From IMG/VR virus record IMGVR_UViG_3300032242_002454, positions 62,001 through 126,000 of that record: a stretch of DNA of 64,000 nucleotides. One strand, 5' to 3'. Numbering within the stretch: the first letter of the stretch is position 1; every line of letters starts with the position of its first letter. The notes beneath the pieces are model-generated. The model worked only from the letters and a program-made list of their open reading frames with translations. It did not search any database and had not been told where the DNA came from. Positions 50,662 through 56,578 of this stretch are shown one piece after another. The translations under genes and the position numbers were made by a program. Origin of the DNA: a virus.

Positions 50662-50916
50662 ATGAAGAAGTTTAGTTTTACTGTTGATGTGGTGTCTGAA
50701 GACTTGGATCGTGAGGCTACTGCCCAGACTCTTAATTTGTGTCTGACCGATTCCCTCCCCGAAGATGCTCATGCTCATGTAAAGATTGGCGAGGTTAAGG
50801 CGTTTTCTGAACAAGGTTGGAAGGTATTCCGTGCTAGGGTTATGGGTATTACGGCGAAGCAGGCTGGCGATGCCCACAATGGTAAGGTAGAGAATGAGGT
50901 TGAGACGGTTGCGTGA
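50662..50916 (+). CDS. 84-residue hypothetical protein
   Basis: MKKFSFTVDVVSEDLDREAT then AQTLNLCLTDSLPEDAHAHVKIGEVKAFSEQ; ferredoxin-like alpha/beta pattern. TTGGAGAAGATAAG before ATG. No family recognised. Confidence 0.6.
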   Translation: MKKFSFTVDVVSEDLDREATAQTLNLCLTDSLPEDAHAHVKIGEVKAFSEQGWKVFRARVMGITAKQAGDAHNGKVENEVETVA

Positions 50917-50981
50917 CCAACTCTAAGGAGTTATAATGACTGTGAGCCTTCACGGGACGCCGTGGGGGCTTGCAGTATTAC

Positions 50982-51054
50982 GCCCCTGTAGCTCAGTAGA
51001 TAGAGCGGCGAGCTTCTACCTCGCGGGTCGGGAGTGCAACTCTCTCCAGGGGTA
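50982..51054 (+). tRNA. tRNA-Arg (UCU)
   Basis: Cloverleaf: acceptor GCCCCTG/CAGGGGT, D arm GCTC/GAGC, anticodon stem GCGAG/CTCGC with loop CTTCTAC (anticodon TCT), T stem GGGAG/CTCTC. T loop is TGCAACT, with G at position 55 where U is nearly universal. CCA is not encoded. The 3' end touches the stop codon of the antisense HNH gene. It reads AGA. Confidence 0.92.
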
Positions 51055-51540
51055 CTATATATGTGTCCATTGTTTATTAGAAACGATTCTTTTGATATGC
51101 TGATAAGAAACATTATATATTCTTCCTAAGTCAGCTAATGTATATTTATCAGTACTATATAGTATTCTAATCTCTTTAATATTCTCTTCTGAGAGTTTTG
51201 CTCTGCCATGATCGATGCCTAGTCTAGGTTTTGTTTTGTGAGATTTAGCAGTATTTGATGATCTTTCTAACCATTGTAGATTATCTATATGGTTATTAGA
51301 CATATCTCCATCAATATGGTCTATGGTGGGATGGATCATATCATTAGGTTTAGGCTCGCCCCAAACGTCCATAACTAATTGATAGATTTTTCTTCTATAT
51401 CCATTGCCAGTGTTAATAGTTAGGTAACCATCTTTGTCTTTAAATCCGATAAACTTTTGATACCTAAGACCAAAAATACGGCCATCTTTATAAACTAGAT
51501 AATTAGTATAAATTGGGTGTGTTTTTGCTTCGTTGTTCAT
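51055..51540 (-). CDS. HNH homing-type endonuclease, antisense
   Basis: 161 residues from ATG 51540, with GGAGG 5-7 bases upstream; the ATG at 51552 is part of that site. The NUMOD4-like start (IYTNYLVYKDGRIFGLRYQKFIGFKDKDGYLTI) is followed by the HNH core HPTIDHIDGDMSNNHIDNLQWLE at about 75-97. A C-terminal helix-turn-helix (YTLADLGRIYNVSYQHIKRIVSNKQW) recognises DNA. This is a free-standing mobile endonuclease. It runs opposite to all neighbours, starts 1 base after tRNA-Arg and has its own GTGTAT motif. Confidence 0.85.
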   Translation of the reverse strand: MNNEAKTHPIYTNYLVYKDGRIFGLRYQKFIGFKDKDGYLTINTGNGYRRKIYQLVMDVWGEPKPNDMIHPTIDHIDGDMSNNHIDNLQWLERSSNTAKSHKTKPRLGIDHGRAKLSEENIKEIRILYSTDKYTLADLGRIYNVSYQHIKRIVSNKQWTHI

Positions 51541-51557
51541 AATTTCCTCCATACCTT

Positions 51558-51568
51558 ATAATACACCA
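51558..51568 (-). promoter_or_regulatory. Candidate late promoter motif TGGTGTATTAT
   Basis: Minus-strand site 18 bases upstream of the HNH start, the same motif as before late genes. It suggests late expression of this mobile gene. Confidence 0.35.
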
Positions 51569-51653
51569 CAAGTCCTTATTTGGCAAGTACTTAGGAGAAA
51601 TGCGGCGGGCCGGGTTTGACGTAAGTCGTTCTCGCATAAGGACTTAGAGCAAA
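51569..51653 (+). repeat. Double-dyad intergenic cassette A13
   Basis: CAAGTCCTTATTTGG / CAAGTACTTAGG, core TGCGGCGGGCCGGG, GACGTAAGTCGTTCTC / ATAAGGACTTAG. Confidence 0.85.
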
Positions 51654-51677
51654 ATATTTTTCACTAAAGAATATCTC

Positions 51678-51705
51678 TTGACTTAGCCGATTATTAGGTT
51701 ATACT
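51678..51705 (+). promoter_or_regulatory. Promoter TTGACT-16-TATACT
   Basis: Spacer TAGCCGATTATTAGGT, a CGATAATA variant. Confidence 0.75.
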
Positions 51706-51728
51706 TGATAGACACGAAAGGGAAAAGT

Positions 51729-52433
51729 ATGAAATACGCTATTGGTAATGACAAGTTGGGTAAGAATTGCTTGGTCGTGAGTCGTCCGGTTGGCGATACT
51801 TGCCCGCCCGATTGCGACTATCTTGGGAACGGATGCTATGCCGAAGCTACTGAAAATCAGTATAAAAATGCTCGCACTGCTGGATTCTCCAATATCATTA
51901 CGGAAAAGAATAAAATCCGTGCGATGATTCTGGAAGCAAAACGTACCCAAAAAAGTATTCGCTGGCAAGAACGTGGCGATTGGTTTCTCAATGGTGAACT
52001 TGACCTAGACTATGTTGCTAATGTAACGTGGGCTTGTGAGAGTATTCTTGCCGATGGTAACACTTTGCCCGATATGTGGTTTTATACTCATATCTACGAT
52101 GCTCGGCTTGTTAGTCTGGAAAAGTATATGAATGTATATGCTAGTGTGCATGACGATAATGATATGGGCGAAGCGTTGGCACAAGGTTTCAAGTTGTTTG
52201 CATGGTGTGATAGTGACATGAAGATTGCTCCCAAGCGTCCTAAGAGCAAAGTCAAGGCCGAAGCATGGCGACAAGCACTGCCCAAGCTGGTTGTTCTCAA
52301 CGCTACAAAGTTTGTGGTTTGTCCAGAAATCCGTCGTGGTCGTTCGGAAATCACTTGCACTGGCACTAAAGATAGTATATCATGTGACTTGTGTGTTCGT
52401 GGTTTGGCTAATGTCTTGTTTCCAGCCCATTGA
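51729..52433 (+). CDS. Cys-rich conserved phage protein of unknown function
   Basis: 234 residues from ATG 51729. KLGKNCLVVSRPVGDTCPPDCDYLGNGCYAEATENQY (C14, C25, C29, C36) and a C-terminal ITCTGTKDSISCDLCVRG give two Cys clusters that could bind zinc or an Fe-S cluster. Similar TCP..C.Y....CYA proteins are widespread in phages and resemble radical-enzyme-like families, but function is unknown. AAAGGGAAAAGT before ATG. First gene of a five-gene transcript (51729-53554). Confidence 0.7.
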   Translation: MKYAIGNDKLGKNCLVVSRPVGDTCPPDCDYLGNGCYAEATENQYKNARTAGFSNIITEKNKIRAMILEAKRTQKSIRWQERGDWFLNGELDLDYVANVTWACESILADGNTLPDMWFYTHIYDARLVSLEKYMNVYASVHDDNDMGEALAQGFKLFAWCDSDMKIAPKRPKSKVKAEAWRQALPKLVVLNATKFVVCPEIRRGRSEITCTGTKDSISCDLCVRGLANVLFPAH

Positions 52434-52444
52434 AAGGAATAAAA

Positions 52445-53023
52445 ATGAGCTACGTTGGATTGTATGATGATGCAGGGAGTAAGAACGCTTTCTATATTAT
52501 CAAGGATAAAAAGATTGGCCGGAAGCGTGTGGGCTTCAAAGAGTTTGAGAATGAGCAGGAAGCTAAGTTTGCCCATCGGGTTCAAAAGCATCTGGCTCAG
52601 TTTGATTTGGCCCCTATGGTATATGGAGATGTTGGTTTTATTCGTAAACATGATGGCGAAATGACTTTTTATGGTTATTTGACCGAAGTTGCTCGGCCTA
52701 TGCCAGAGTGTAATGATGAAGATTGTTCTGGTGATTGTTTTCAGTGGTGTGAATGTAAAAATGGTACTGCTATCTCTGAAGTAGTTTGTTATTTGGGTGA
52801 ACACGGATTAGACTATAATGATGCCCATAGTGGTAATTTTGGTTATGTTCGACGCAAGGGAAAATGGATAGCGGTTGTTATCGACCTTGGAATTGAGAGC
52901 TTTACTGAATGGGATGAAGATATTTATGGGAAGTTTGATTACGATGCTGATGATGCTGTCGAGTTTGATGACTACGGCCGATGCAATTGTGTTCTATGTA
53001 AAAAGTTTCGAGAGGAACAATAA
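52445..53023 (+). CDS. Protein-kinase-like / APH-like phosphotransferase
   Basis: 192 residues from ATG 52445 (GAAAGGAATAAAA upstream). Kinase-like order: YIIKDKKIGRKRVGFKEFENEQEAKFAHRVQKHL near residues 17-50 (ATP-Lys and helix-C-like EQEA), a hinge-like FYGYLTEVA at 75-83, LDYNDAHSGNFGYV at 122-135 and VVIDLGIES at 144-152. The last two read as catalytic-loop D..H..N and DLG (DFG-like) motifs. A Cys-rich insert (ECNDEDCSGDCFQWCEC) sits between lobes. It may phosphorylate host proteins; no glycine-rich loop is clear, so activity is uncertain. Confidence 0.5.
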   Translation: MSYVGLYDDAGSKNAFYIIKDKKIGRKRVGFKEFENEQEAKFAHRVQKHLAQFDLAPMVYGDVGFIRKHDGEMTFYGYLTEVARPMPECNDEDCSGDCFQWCECKNGTAISEVVCYLGEHGLDYNDAHSGNFGYVRRKGKWIAVVIDLGIESFTEWDEDIYGKFDYDADDAVEFDDYGRCNCVLCKKFREEQ

Positions 53024-53253
53024 TGAGCAAATACTATATCAAGTGTGGAACTCTAGAAATAATTTATTCCTGCAACAAATGCCCACGGGATGCTGCTATG
53101 GATGCTATCTGGGAAACAAATGAAAATGATACACTAGATGAGTATATCTATCTTGATGAACGTGGATATAGAGACTATAAAAATGCTGATGGTAAAACTT
53201 GTGTGTTGCATACTTCTCATATTCTCAAAGATGCTGGCTGGACATTAGAATAA
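53023..53253 (+). CDS. 76-residue hypothetical protein
   Basis: MSKYYIKCGTLEIIYSCNKC then PRDAAMDAIWETNENDTLDEYIYLDERGYR. Pattern Y.V..G.....I......A...A......T.....V...G resembles small phage proteins of unknown role. TAATG overlap with the kinase-like gene. Confidence 0.6.
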   Translation: MSKYYIKCGTLEIIYSCNKCPRDAAMDAIWETNENDTLDEYIYLDERGYRDYKNADGKTCVLHTSHILKDAGWTLE

Positions 53254-53278
53254 ACATATAAAACAAAGGAGATATTTA

Positions 53279-53554
53279 ATGGAAAAGAAAGACGTACTAA
53301 ATAAGATGATTCCGGCCGATGATTTGCATTGGGTTGCTGATGAGGGTTTTGTGCTATTGAGTCTTGAAGAAGTAGAAGAGATTATTCAGACTGGGAAGGC
53401 TCAAGATATGTCTGAAGATGATATTATAAAGACCGTAAGATGGTGTGAGAGCATTAGAACCGGACAAGTATTATGGAAAAATATTCTAGCGGGAGGTATC
53501 CGTATTCATCACTTTGAAAATGACGAACCTATCTTTACGAAAGGCGTAGCGTAA
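53279..53554 (+). CDS. 91-residue acidic hypothetical protein
   Basis: MEKKDVLNKMIPADDLHWVA then DEGFVLLSLEEVEEIIQTGKAQDMSEDDIIKTVRWCESIR. AAAGGAGATATTTA before ATG. Helical, no family. Confidence 0.6.
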   Translation: MEKKDVLNKMIPADDLHWVADEGFVLLSLEEVEEIIQTGKAQDMSEDDIIKTVRWCESIRTGQVLWKNILAGGIRIHHFENDEPIFTKGVA

Positions 53555-53559
53555 TCTTA

Positions 53560-53646
53560 CCGCAAACCCTTGGTGCGTAAGCACTTAGGGCAAGCGGGGC
53601 CGCCCGGCTTTGACGTAAGTCCTTATCCGTCAACACTTTAGAGCAA
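53560..53646 (+). repeat. Double-dyad intergenic cassette A14
   Basis: CGCAAACCCTTGGTGCG / TAAGCACTTAGGG, core AGCGGGGCCGCCCGG, GACGTAAGTCCTTATCC / CAACACTTTAG. Confidence 0.88.
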
Positions 53647-53674
53647 ATCTAAAAATCTTTTAAAGTTTCTCTAC

Positions 53675-53702
53675 TAGACTGGTCGATAATATTGGTATGG
53701 AA
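53675..53702 (+). promoter_or_regulatory. Promoter TAGACT-16-TATGGA (weak)
   Basis: GGTCGATAATATTGG spacer aligns with the other promoters, though -35 and -10 are poor. It would place the start of transcription past the ATG at 53697. Confidence 0.55.
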
Positions 53703-53732
53703 ACGAAGCAAGAAATCAAAAGGAATGGACAG

Positions 53733-54092
53733 ATGATCCAGTGGGTTGGGATTGTGATTACGATTTTGGGTTTGGCGTATACGGGAATCAAAGATTATCA
53801 AAAAGGTGATATAAAATTCCCTCCCATGCCTCAGAAACCGGCCTTGACAAAGATAGTTTATCCGGTACAATACTGTCTGATGGCTTACGACCCTAATGTT
53901 GACAAAGTTTTTTATCTACACGAAAACGGACAATGGCATGATTACGCTCCACAACAACGACGATACCAGACCACGCCGCAACCATATCAAGATCAAGGTC
54001 AGGCCGCAGTGGCAAGTTCCTACGGGTCACAAGGAACACCGCAATACTATTATGGACAATCGCCCCAAGCGTCTGCGAACCCGATCCGCTGA
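53733..54092 (+). CDS. 119-residue membrane-anchored Q/P/Y-rich protein
   Basis: Start chosen at ATG 53733 (AAGGA 9 bases upstream) because the 53697 ATG lies in the promoter -10. MIQWVGIVITILGLAYTGIK is a membrane helix. A short basic/Pro region (FPPMPQKPALTKIVYPVQY) and a Gln/Tyr/Pro-rich tail (QQRRYQTTPQPYQDQGQ) follow. Style is again planctomycete-like low complexity. Role unknown. Confidence 0.6.
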   Translation: MIQWVGIVITILGLAYTGIKDYQKGDIKFPPMPQKPALTKIVYPVQYCLMAYDPNVDKVFYLHENGQWHDYAPQQRRYQTTPQPYQDQGQAAVASSYGSQGTPQYYYGQSPQASANPIR

Positions 54093-54104
54093 AAAGCGTA
54101 GAGC

Positions 54105-54133
54105 TTGCGAGAGTGAGGATTATTGAGTATAAT
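54105..54133 (+). promoter_or_regulatory. Promoter TTGCGA-17-TATAAT for the tRNA run
   Basis: Ideal 17-base spacing, -10 TATAAT, 10 bases before the tRNA-Thr 5' end. Confidence 0.7.
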
Positions 54134-54142
54134 TAGTAGTAT

Positions 54143-54215
54143 GCCAGTGTAGCTCAGTCAGCAGAGCGTCAAATTTGTAATTTGAATGTCGCGGGTGCAA
54201 CTCCTGCCACTGGCT
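54143..54215 (+). tRNA. tRNA-Thr (UGU)
   Basis: Acceptor GCCAGTG/CACTGGC, D arm GCTC/GAGC, anticodon stem TCAAA/TTTGA with loop TTTGTAA (TGT), T stem GCGGG/CCTGC. T loop TGCAACT again has G55. No encoded CCA. Confidence 0.92.
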
Positions 54216-54255
54216 TTATGAGTCGAAAGAAAAAACGTATGTAAACGCTCTATCT

Positions 54256-54266
54256 GGTGTATATAT
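54256..54266 (+). promoter_or_regulatory. Candidate late promoter motif GGTGTATATAT
   Basis: Plus-strand site 22 bases upstream of the second HNH gene; parallels the site upstream of the first HNH gene. Confidence 0.35.
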
Positions 54267-54287
54267 TCGTATCCAGAGGAGATGTCT

Positions 54288-54809
54288 ATGATTGTAAAAT
54301 GTAGTTGCTGTAATAAAGAGTTTAATAAGCAGAAGTACGAGGTAATTAAGTCAAAAAATAATTACTGCTCACGTTCCTGTGCAGCAAAAATAAACAATAG
54401 GCTATTTAAAAAGAGAAGAAAAAAAGTTAGGCATTGTACGAACTGTAAGATTGAAATTATTGGCAAGGGAAAACTTTATTGTAGTATTAAATGTCAAAAT
54501 GTTTTTCAGTCAGAAATAAAGATAAAGTCATGGCAGCTAGGAATGGACGATGGATACGAAACTAATGGAACAGTAAGGAGGTATATAAAAAAATTCTTAC
54601 TGGAAAAAAGAGGTCAGAAATGTGAGGAGTGCGGTTGGAATAAAATCAATCCAAATACCAATAAGTGTCCATTGGAAATACATCATAGGGATGGAAATTA
54701 TAAAAATAATATAGAAGAGAACTTACAAATACTATGTCCGAATTGCCATTCATTGACAGATACATATAAGAATATGAACAAAGGTAATGGTAGAGAATGT
54801 AGAAGATGA
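54288..54809 (+). CDS. HNH endonuclease with zinc fingers
   Basis: 173 residues from ATG 54288, with GAGGAG 7 bases upstream. The N-terminal zinc modules are CSCCNKEFNKQK...NYCSRSC and HCTNCK...LYCSIKC. They are followed by the HNH core EKRGQKCEECGWNKINPNTNKCPLEIHHRDGNYKNNIEENLQILCPNCHSLTDTY (CxxC..HH..N..CxxCH). A probable mobile endonuclease sitting between tRNA-Thr and tRNA-Gln. Its stop codon is directly followed by the first base of tRNA-Gln. Confidence 0.85.
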   Translation: MIVKCSCCNKEFNKQKYEVIKSKNNYCSRSCAAKINNRLFKKRRKKVRHCTNCKIEIIGKGKLYCSIKCQNVFQSEIKIKSWQLGMDDGYETNGTVRRYIKKFLLEKRGQKCEECGWNKINPNTNKCPLEIHHRDGNYKNNIEENLQILCPNCHSLTDTYKNMNKGNGRECRR

Positions 54810-54880
54810 TCCGGGATGGTGAAATGGTATCACAGCAGACTTTGGATCTGCGTTTCTACGTTCAAGTCGTAGTCCCGGAA
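54810..54880 (+). tRNA. tRNA-Gln (UUG)
   Basis: Acceptor TCCGGGA/TCCCGGA, anticodon stem GCAGA/TCTGC with loop CTTTGGA (TTG), T stem CTACG/CGTAG, canonical T loop TTCAAGT. Begins immediately after the HNH stop. Confidence 0.92.
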
Positions 54881-54884
54881 TTAT

Positions 54885-54956
54885 TGGCGAGTAGCACAAC
54901 GGTTGTGCAAGCGGCTGTTAACCGCTAGGTTACAGGTTCGAATCCTGTCTCGCCAG
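54885..54956 (+). tRNA. tRNA-Asn (GUU)
   Basis: Acceptor TGGCGAG/CTCGCCA, anticodon stem AGCGG/CCGCT with loop CTGTTAA (GTT), T stem ACAGG/CCTGT, T loop TTCGAAT. All canonical. Confidence 0.93.
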
Positions 54957-54961
54957 CTTGA

Positions 54962-55048
54962 GGAAGAATGGCAGAGCGGTCTAATGCATCTGATTACTAA
55001 TCAGAAGAAGTGTAAAAACTTCCGTGGGTTCGAATCCTACTTCTTCCG
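54962..55048 (+). tRNA. tRNA-Ser (ACU anticodon)
   Basis: Acceptor GGAAGAA/TTCTTCC, anticodon stem TCTGA/TCAGA with loop TTACTAA, long variable arm GAAGT/ACTTC typical of tRNA-Ser, T stem GTGGG/CCTAC, T loop TTCGAAT. The anticodon reads ACT, where GCT is usual for AGU/AGC. Confidence 0.88.
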
Positions 55049-55078
55049 TTCGGAGGCTGATGTTTGAGTTACGAAAAC

Positions 55079-55149
55079 ATTGGAGTAGTTCAACGGTAGA
55101 ATGACGGTCTCCAAAACCGTAGATGAGGGTTCGATTCCCTCCTCCTTTG
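55079..55149 (+). tRNA. tRNA-Trp (CCA), imperfect acceptor stem
   Basis: D arm GTTC/GAAT, anticodon stem ACGGT/ACCGT with loop CTCCAAA (CCA), T stem GAGGG/CCCTC, T loop TTCGATT. Acceptor ATTGGAG faces CTCCTTT: positions 2-71 and 3-70 are T-T mismatches. Could be degenerate or tolerate mispairs. Confidence 0.8.
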
Positions 55150-55152
55150 CTT

Positions 55153-55224
55153 GGCCCCATAGTATAGTAGTTAGTACGCTGGCCTTTCACGCCGGAGACC
55201 TGGGAGCGTAACCCAGTGGGGTCA
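55153..55224 (+). tRNA. tRNA-Glu (UUC)
   Basis: Acceptor GGCCCCA/TGGGGTC, anticodon stem CTGGC/GCCGG with loop CTTTCAC (TTC), T stem CTGGG/CCCAG. T loop AGCGTAA is highly unusual: A54, G55 and T58 replace T, T and A. Confidence 0.85.
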
Positions 55225-55231
55225 TTTGTTT

Positions 55232-55280
55232 CTGCTAATCCTGCGGATTTGGAAGCTGTGGGAATAGTCAGCGAGAATCC
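55232..55280 (+). repeat. Structured element B3
   Basis: CTAATCCTGCGGATTTGG hairpin followed by GCTGTGGGAATAGTCAGC (GCTG/CAGC ends) and GAGAATCC. 14 bases before the next -35. Confidence 0.75.
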
Positions 55281-55294
55281 TAAAGTTTTGGGTG

Positions 55295-55323
55295 TTGACA
55301 GACCGATATTGGTATGGTAGACT
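55295..55323 (+). promoter_or_regulatory. Promoter TTGACA-17-TAGACT
   Basis: Spacer GACCGATATTGGTATGG; the ATG at 55314 lies inside it. Confidence 0.8.
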
Positions 55324-55346
55324 GTTGGAACAAGAAAGGAAACTGT

Positions 55347-55520
55347 ATGAAGAATCTTCGTATCTACGACATTGTGACCGAGGATGGTAAAACTCTGGCA
55401 GATATTCAACTATCCATGCAAGAGGATTTTGAATGGTCGGATGTTTTTGATAAGCTCTATGATTTTACAACCGAGAGCGTCCAAAGTTATTCTTACGAGG
55501 AAATTACCGTAACCGAATAA
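55347..55520 (+). CDS. 57-residue hypothetical protein
   Basis: ATG 55347, AAAGGAAACTGT upstream. MKNLRIYDIVTEDGKTLADI then QLSMQEDFEWSDVFDKLYDF; acidic alpha/beta. Sits between tRNA-Glu and tRNA-Lys on its own promoter. Confidence 0.58.
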   Translation: MKNLRIYDIVTEDGKTLADIQLSMQEDFEWSDVFDKLYDFTTESVQSYSYEEITVTE

Positions 55521-55526
55521 TAAGGC

Positions 55527-55599
55527 GGGGCTTTAGCTCAGTTGGTAGAGCAAGGGTCTTTTAAACCTTTGGTCGTGGGTTCAAGTCCCACAGGCCCCA
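55527..55599 (+). tRNA. tRNA-Lys (UUU)
   Basis: Acceptor GGGGCTT/AGGCCCC, D arm GCTC/GAGC, anticodon stem AGGGT/ACCTT with loop CTTTTAA (TTT), T stem GTGGG/CCCAC, T loop TTCAAGT. The next promoter -35 starts 2 bases after it. Confidence 0.93.
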
Positions 55600-55600
55600 C

Positions 55601-55629
55601 TTGACAGTTGTTGATTGTTGGTGTAGAAT
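55601..55629 (+). promoter_or_regulatory. Promoter TTGACA-17-TAGAAT
   Basis: Abuts tRNA-Lys. Drives 55652, the tRNA-like element and the phosphoribosyltransferase gene. Confidence 0.85.
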
Positions 55630-55651
55630 AGAGGTAAGAAAGGGAGTAATT

Positions 55652-55828
55652 ATGAGATATGAAGATCACTATGATGGCTACAATTATGACTACGATGAAT
55701 TGGTAGAAAATACCGAGGATCTTGGTCTAGACGAAGAACCTTGGATGGATGGGTATGAGGAAGAAGATGACGAGGTTCCTTCATATGGTAAGAATTACTA
55801 TCCTAGTATTGAGGATGATCAGGACTGA
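55652..55828 (+). CDS. 58-residue strongly acidic protein
   Basis: Start 55652 (AAAGGGAGTAATT upstream); longer frame crosses the promoter. MRYEDHYDGYNYDYDELVEN then TEDLGLDEEPWMDGYEEEDDEV. Composition like 44664-44939; possible nucleic-acid mimic. Confidence 0.55.
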   Translation: MRYEDHYDGYNYDYDELVENTEDLGLDEEPWMDGYEEEDDEVPSYGKNYYPSIEDDQD

Positions 55829-55833
55829 TTTTT

Positions 55834-55917
55834 GTGTGTGCTTCTAGGTGGGACTAGACCCTATTCTTTATTCCTTTCTTCTTCTCGGGATTGTCGGTTC
55901 AAATCCGGCCACACACT
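55834..55917 (+). tRNA. tRNA-like element without a recognisable anticodon arm
   Basis: Perfect 7-bp acceptor GTGTGTG/CACACAC, D stem TCTAG/CTAGA with GTGGGA loop, T stem GTCGG/CCGGC with canonical loop TTCAAAT. The 34 bases between D arm and T arm (CCCTATTCTTTATTCC and on) are pyrimidine-rich and form no anticodon stem, so no anticodon can be assigned. It may be a decayed tRNA or a tRNA-like processing signal for the gene 4 bases downstream. Confidence 0.5.
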
Positions 55918-55920
55918 TTT

Positions 55921-56418
55921 ATGAACGCTTTCCAGCAAGAGCTTGATGATTTTCGACGTACCCCAGACGGTAAGATCATTCAAGGGGCTGCTCATACTAG
56001 CCGAGTATTAAATCACAAATATCGGAATGGTGTGATTATCAAGGCTGTCTGTTCTCTGCGTAAGATTGAGAATGATTTTGACAGTATTGCTTGTTGTGGC
56101 GTAAGTGGTTTGATGGTAGTGCCACAGATTGCGGAGATTCTCAATAAGAATATTATCGTTGTTCGTAAGGATGAAAGACGGTATAGTCAATTTTATATCG
56201 AAGGAGTATCTCCGTCTCGGTATGTTATTGTGGATGATTTGATTTGCTCTGGTGATACAATTAAGCATATTATTGGCAGTATTCATTTTGATACTCCGCG
56301 AGCAAAATGTATTGGTGCATATTTCTACATGGGTGAAGAGTGTGCCTACAATGCTTCTAATTCTAAACTTTTTGAGAAGCAGTTCGGGACGGTTATTCTA
56401 AACCCTTACGCTGATTAG
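55921..56418 (+). CDS. Phosphoribosyltransferase-family protein
   Basis: 165 residues from ATG 55921. YVIVDDLICSGDTIKHI at 101-117 is the PRPP-binding loop (VVDD..T/SGxT) of type I phosphoribosyltransferases. DSIACCGVSGLMVVPQIAEIL at 55-75 is the second conserved strand, and IIVVRKDERRYSQ the flexible-loop region. Substrate is unknown: nucleotide salvage, or a PRT-fold regulator. No Shine-Dalgarno precedes the ATG, since the tRNA-like element ends 4 bases before it; cleavage after that element would leave a leaderless message. Its stop is inside cassette A15. Confidence 0.8.
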   Translation: MNAFQQELDDFRRTPDGKIIQGAAHTSRVLNHKYRNGVIIKAVCSLRKIENDFDSIACCGVSGLMVVPQIAEILNKNIIVVRKDERRYSQFYIEGVSPSRYVIVDDLICSGDTIKHIIGSIHFDTPRAKCIGAYFYMGEECAYNASNSKLFEKQFGTVILNPYAD

Positions 56419-56481
56419 ACTTAGGACGAAACCGGGCGCCCCGGCGAGCCGTAAGTCCTTATCTATCAACCACTTACGACG
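56400..56481 (+). repeat. Double-dyad intergenic cassette A15
   Basis: AACCCTTACGCTG / TTAGACTTAGG, core ACCGGGCGCCCCGGCG, CGTAAGTCCTTATC / AACCACTTACG. The first dyad overlaps the last codons of the phosphoribosyltransferase. Confidence 0.85.
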
Positions 56482-56506
56482 AAAAGAATTTTTCCAAAGT
56501 TTTCGC

Positions 56507-56535
56507 TTGACACTGCCGATAATATAGTGTAGAAT
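56507..56535 (+). promoter_or_regulatory. Promoter TTGACA-17-TAGAAT
   Basis: Spacer CTGCCGATAATATAGTG with CGATAATA. Confidence 0.88.
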
Positions 56536-56578
56536 CAGTGGACAAGAACGATTGAACAGCAACACGAAAGGGATGATT

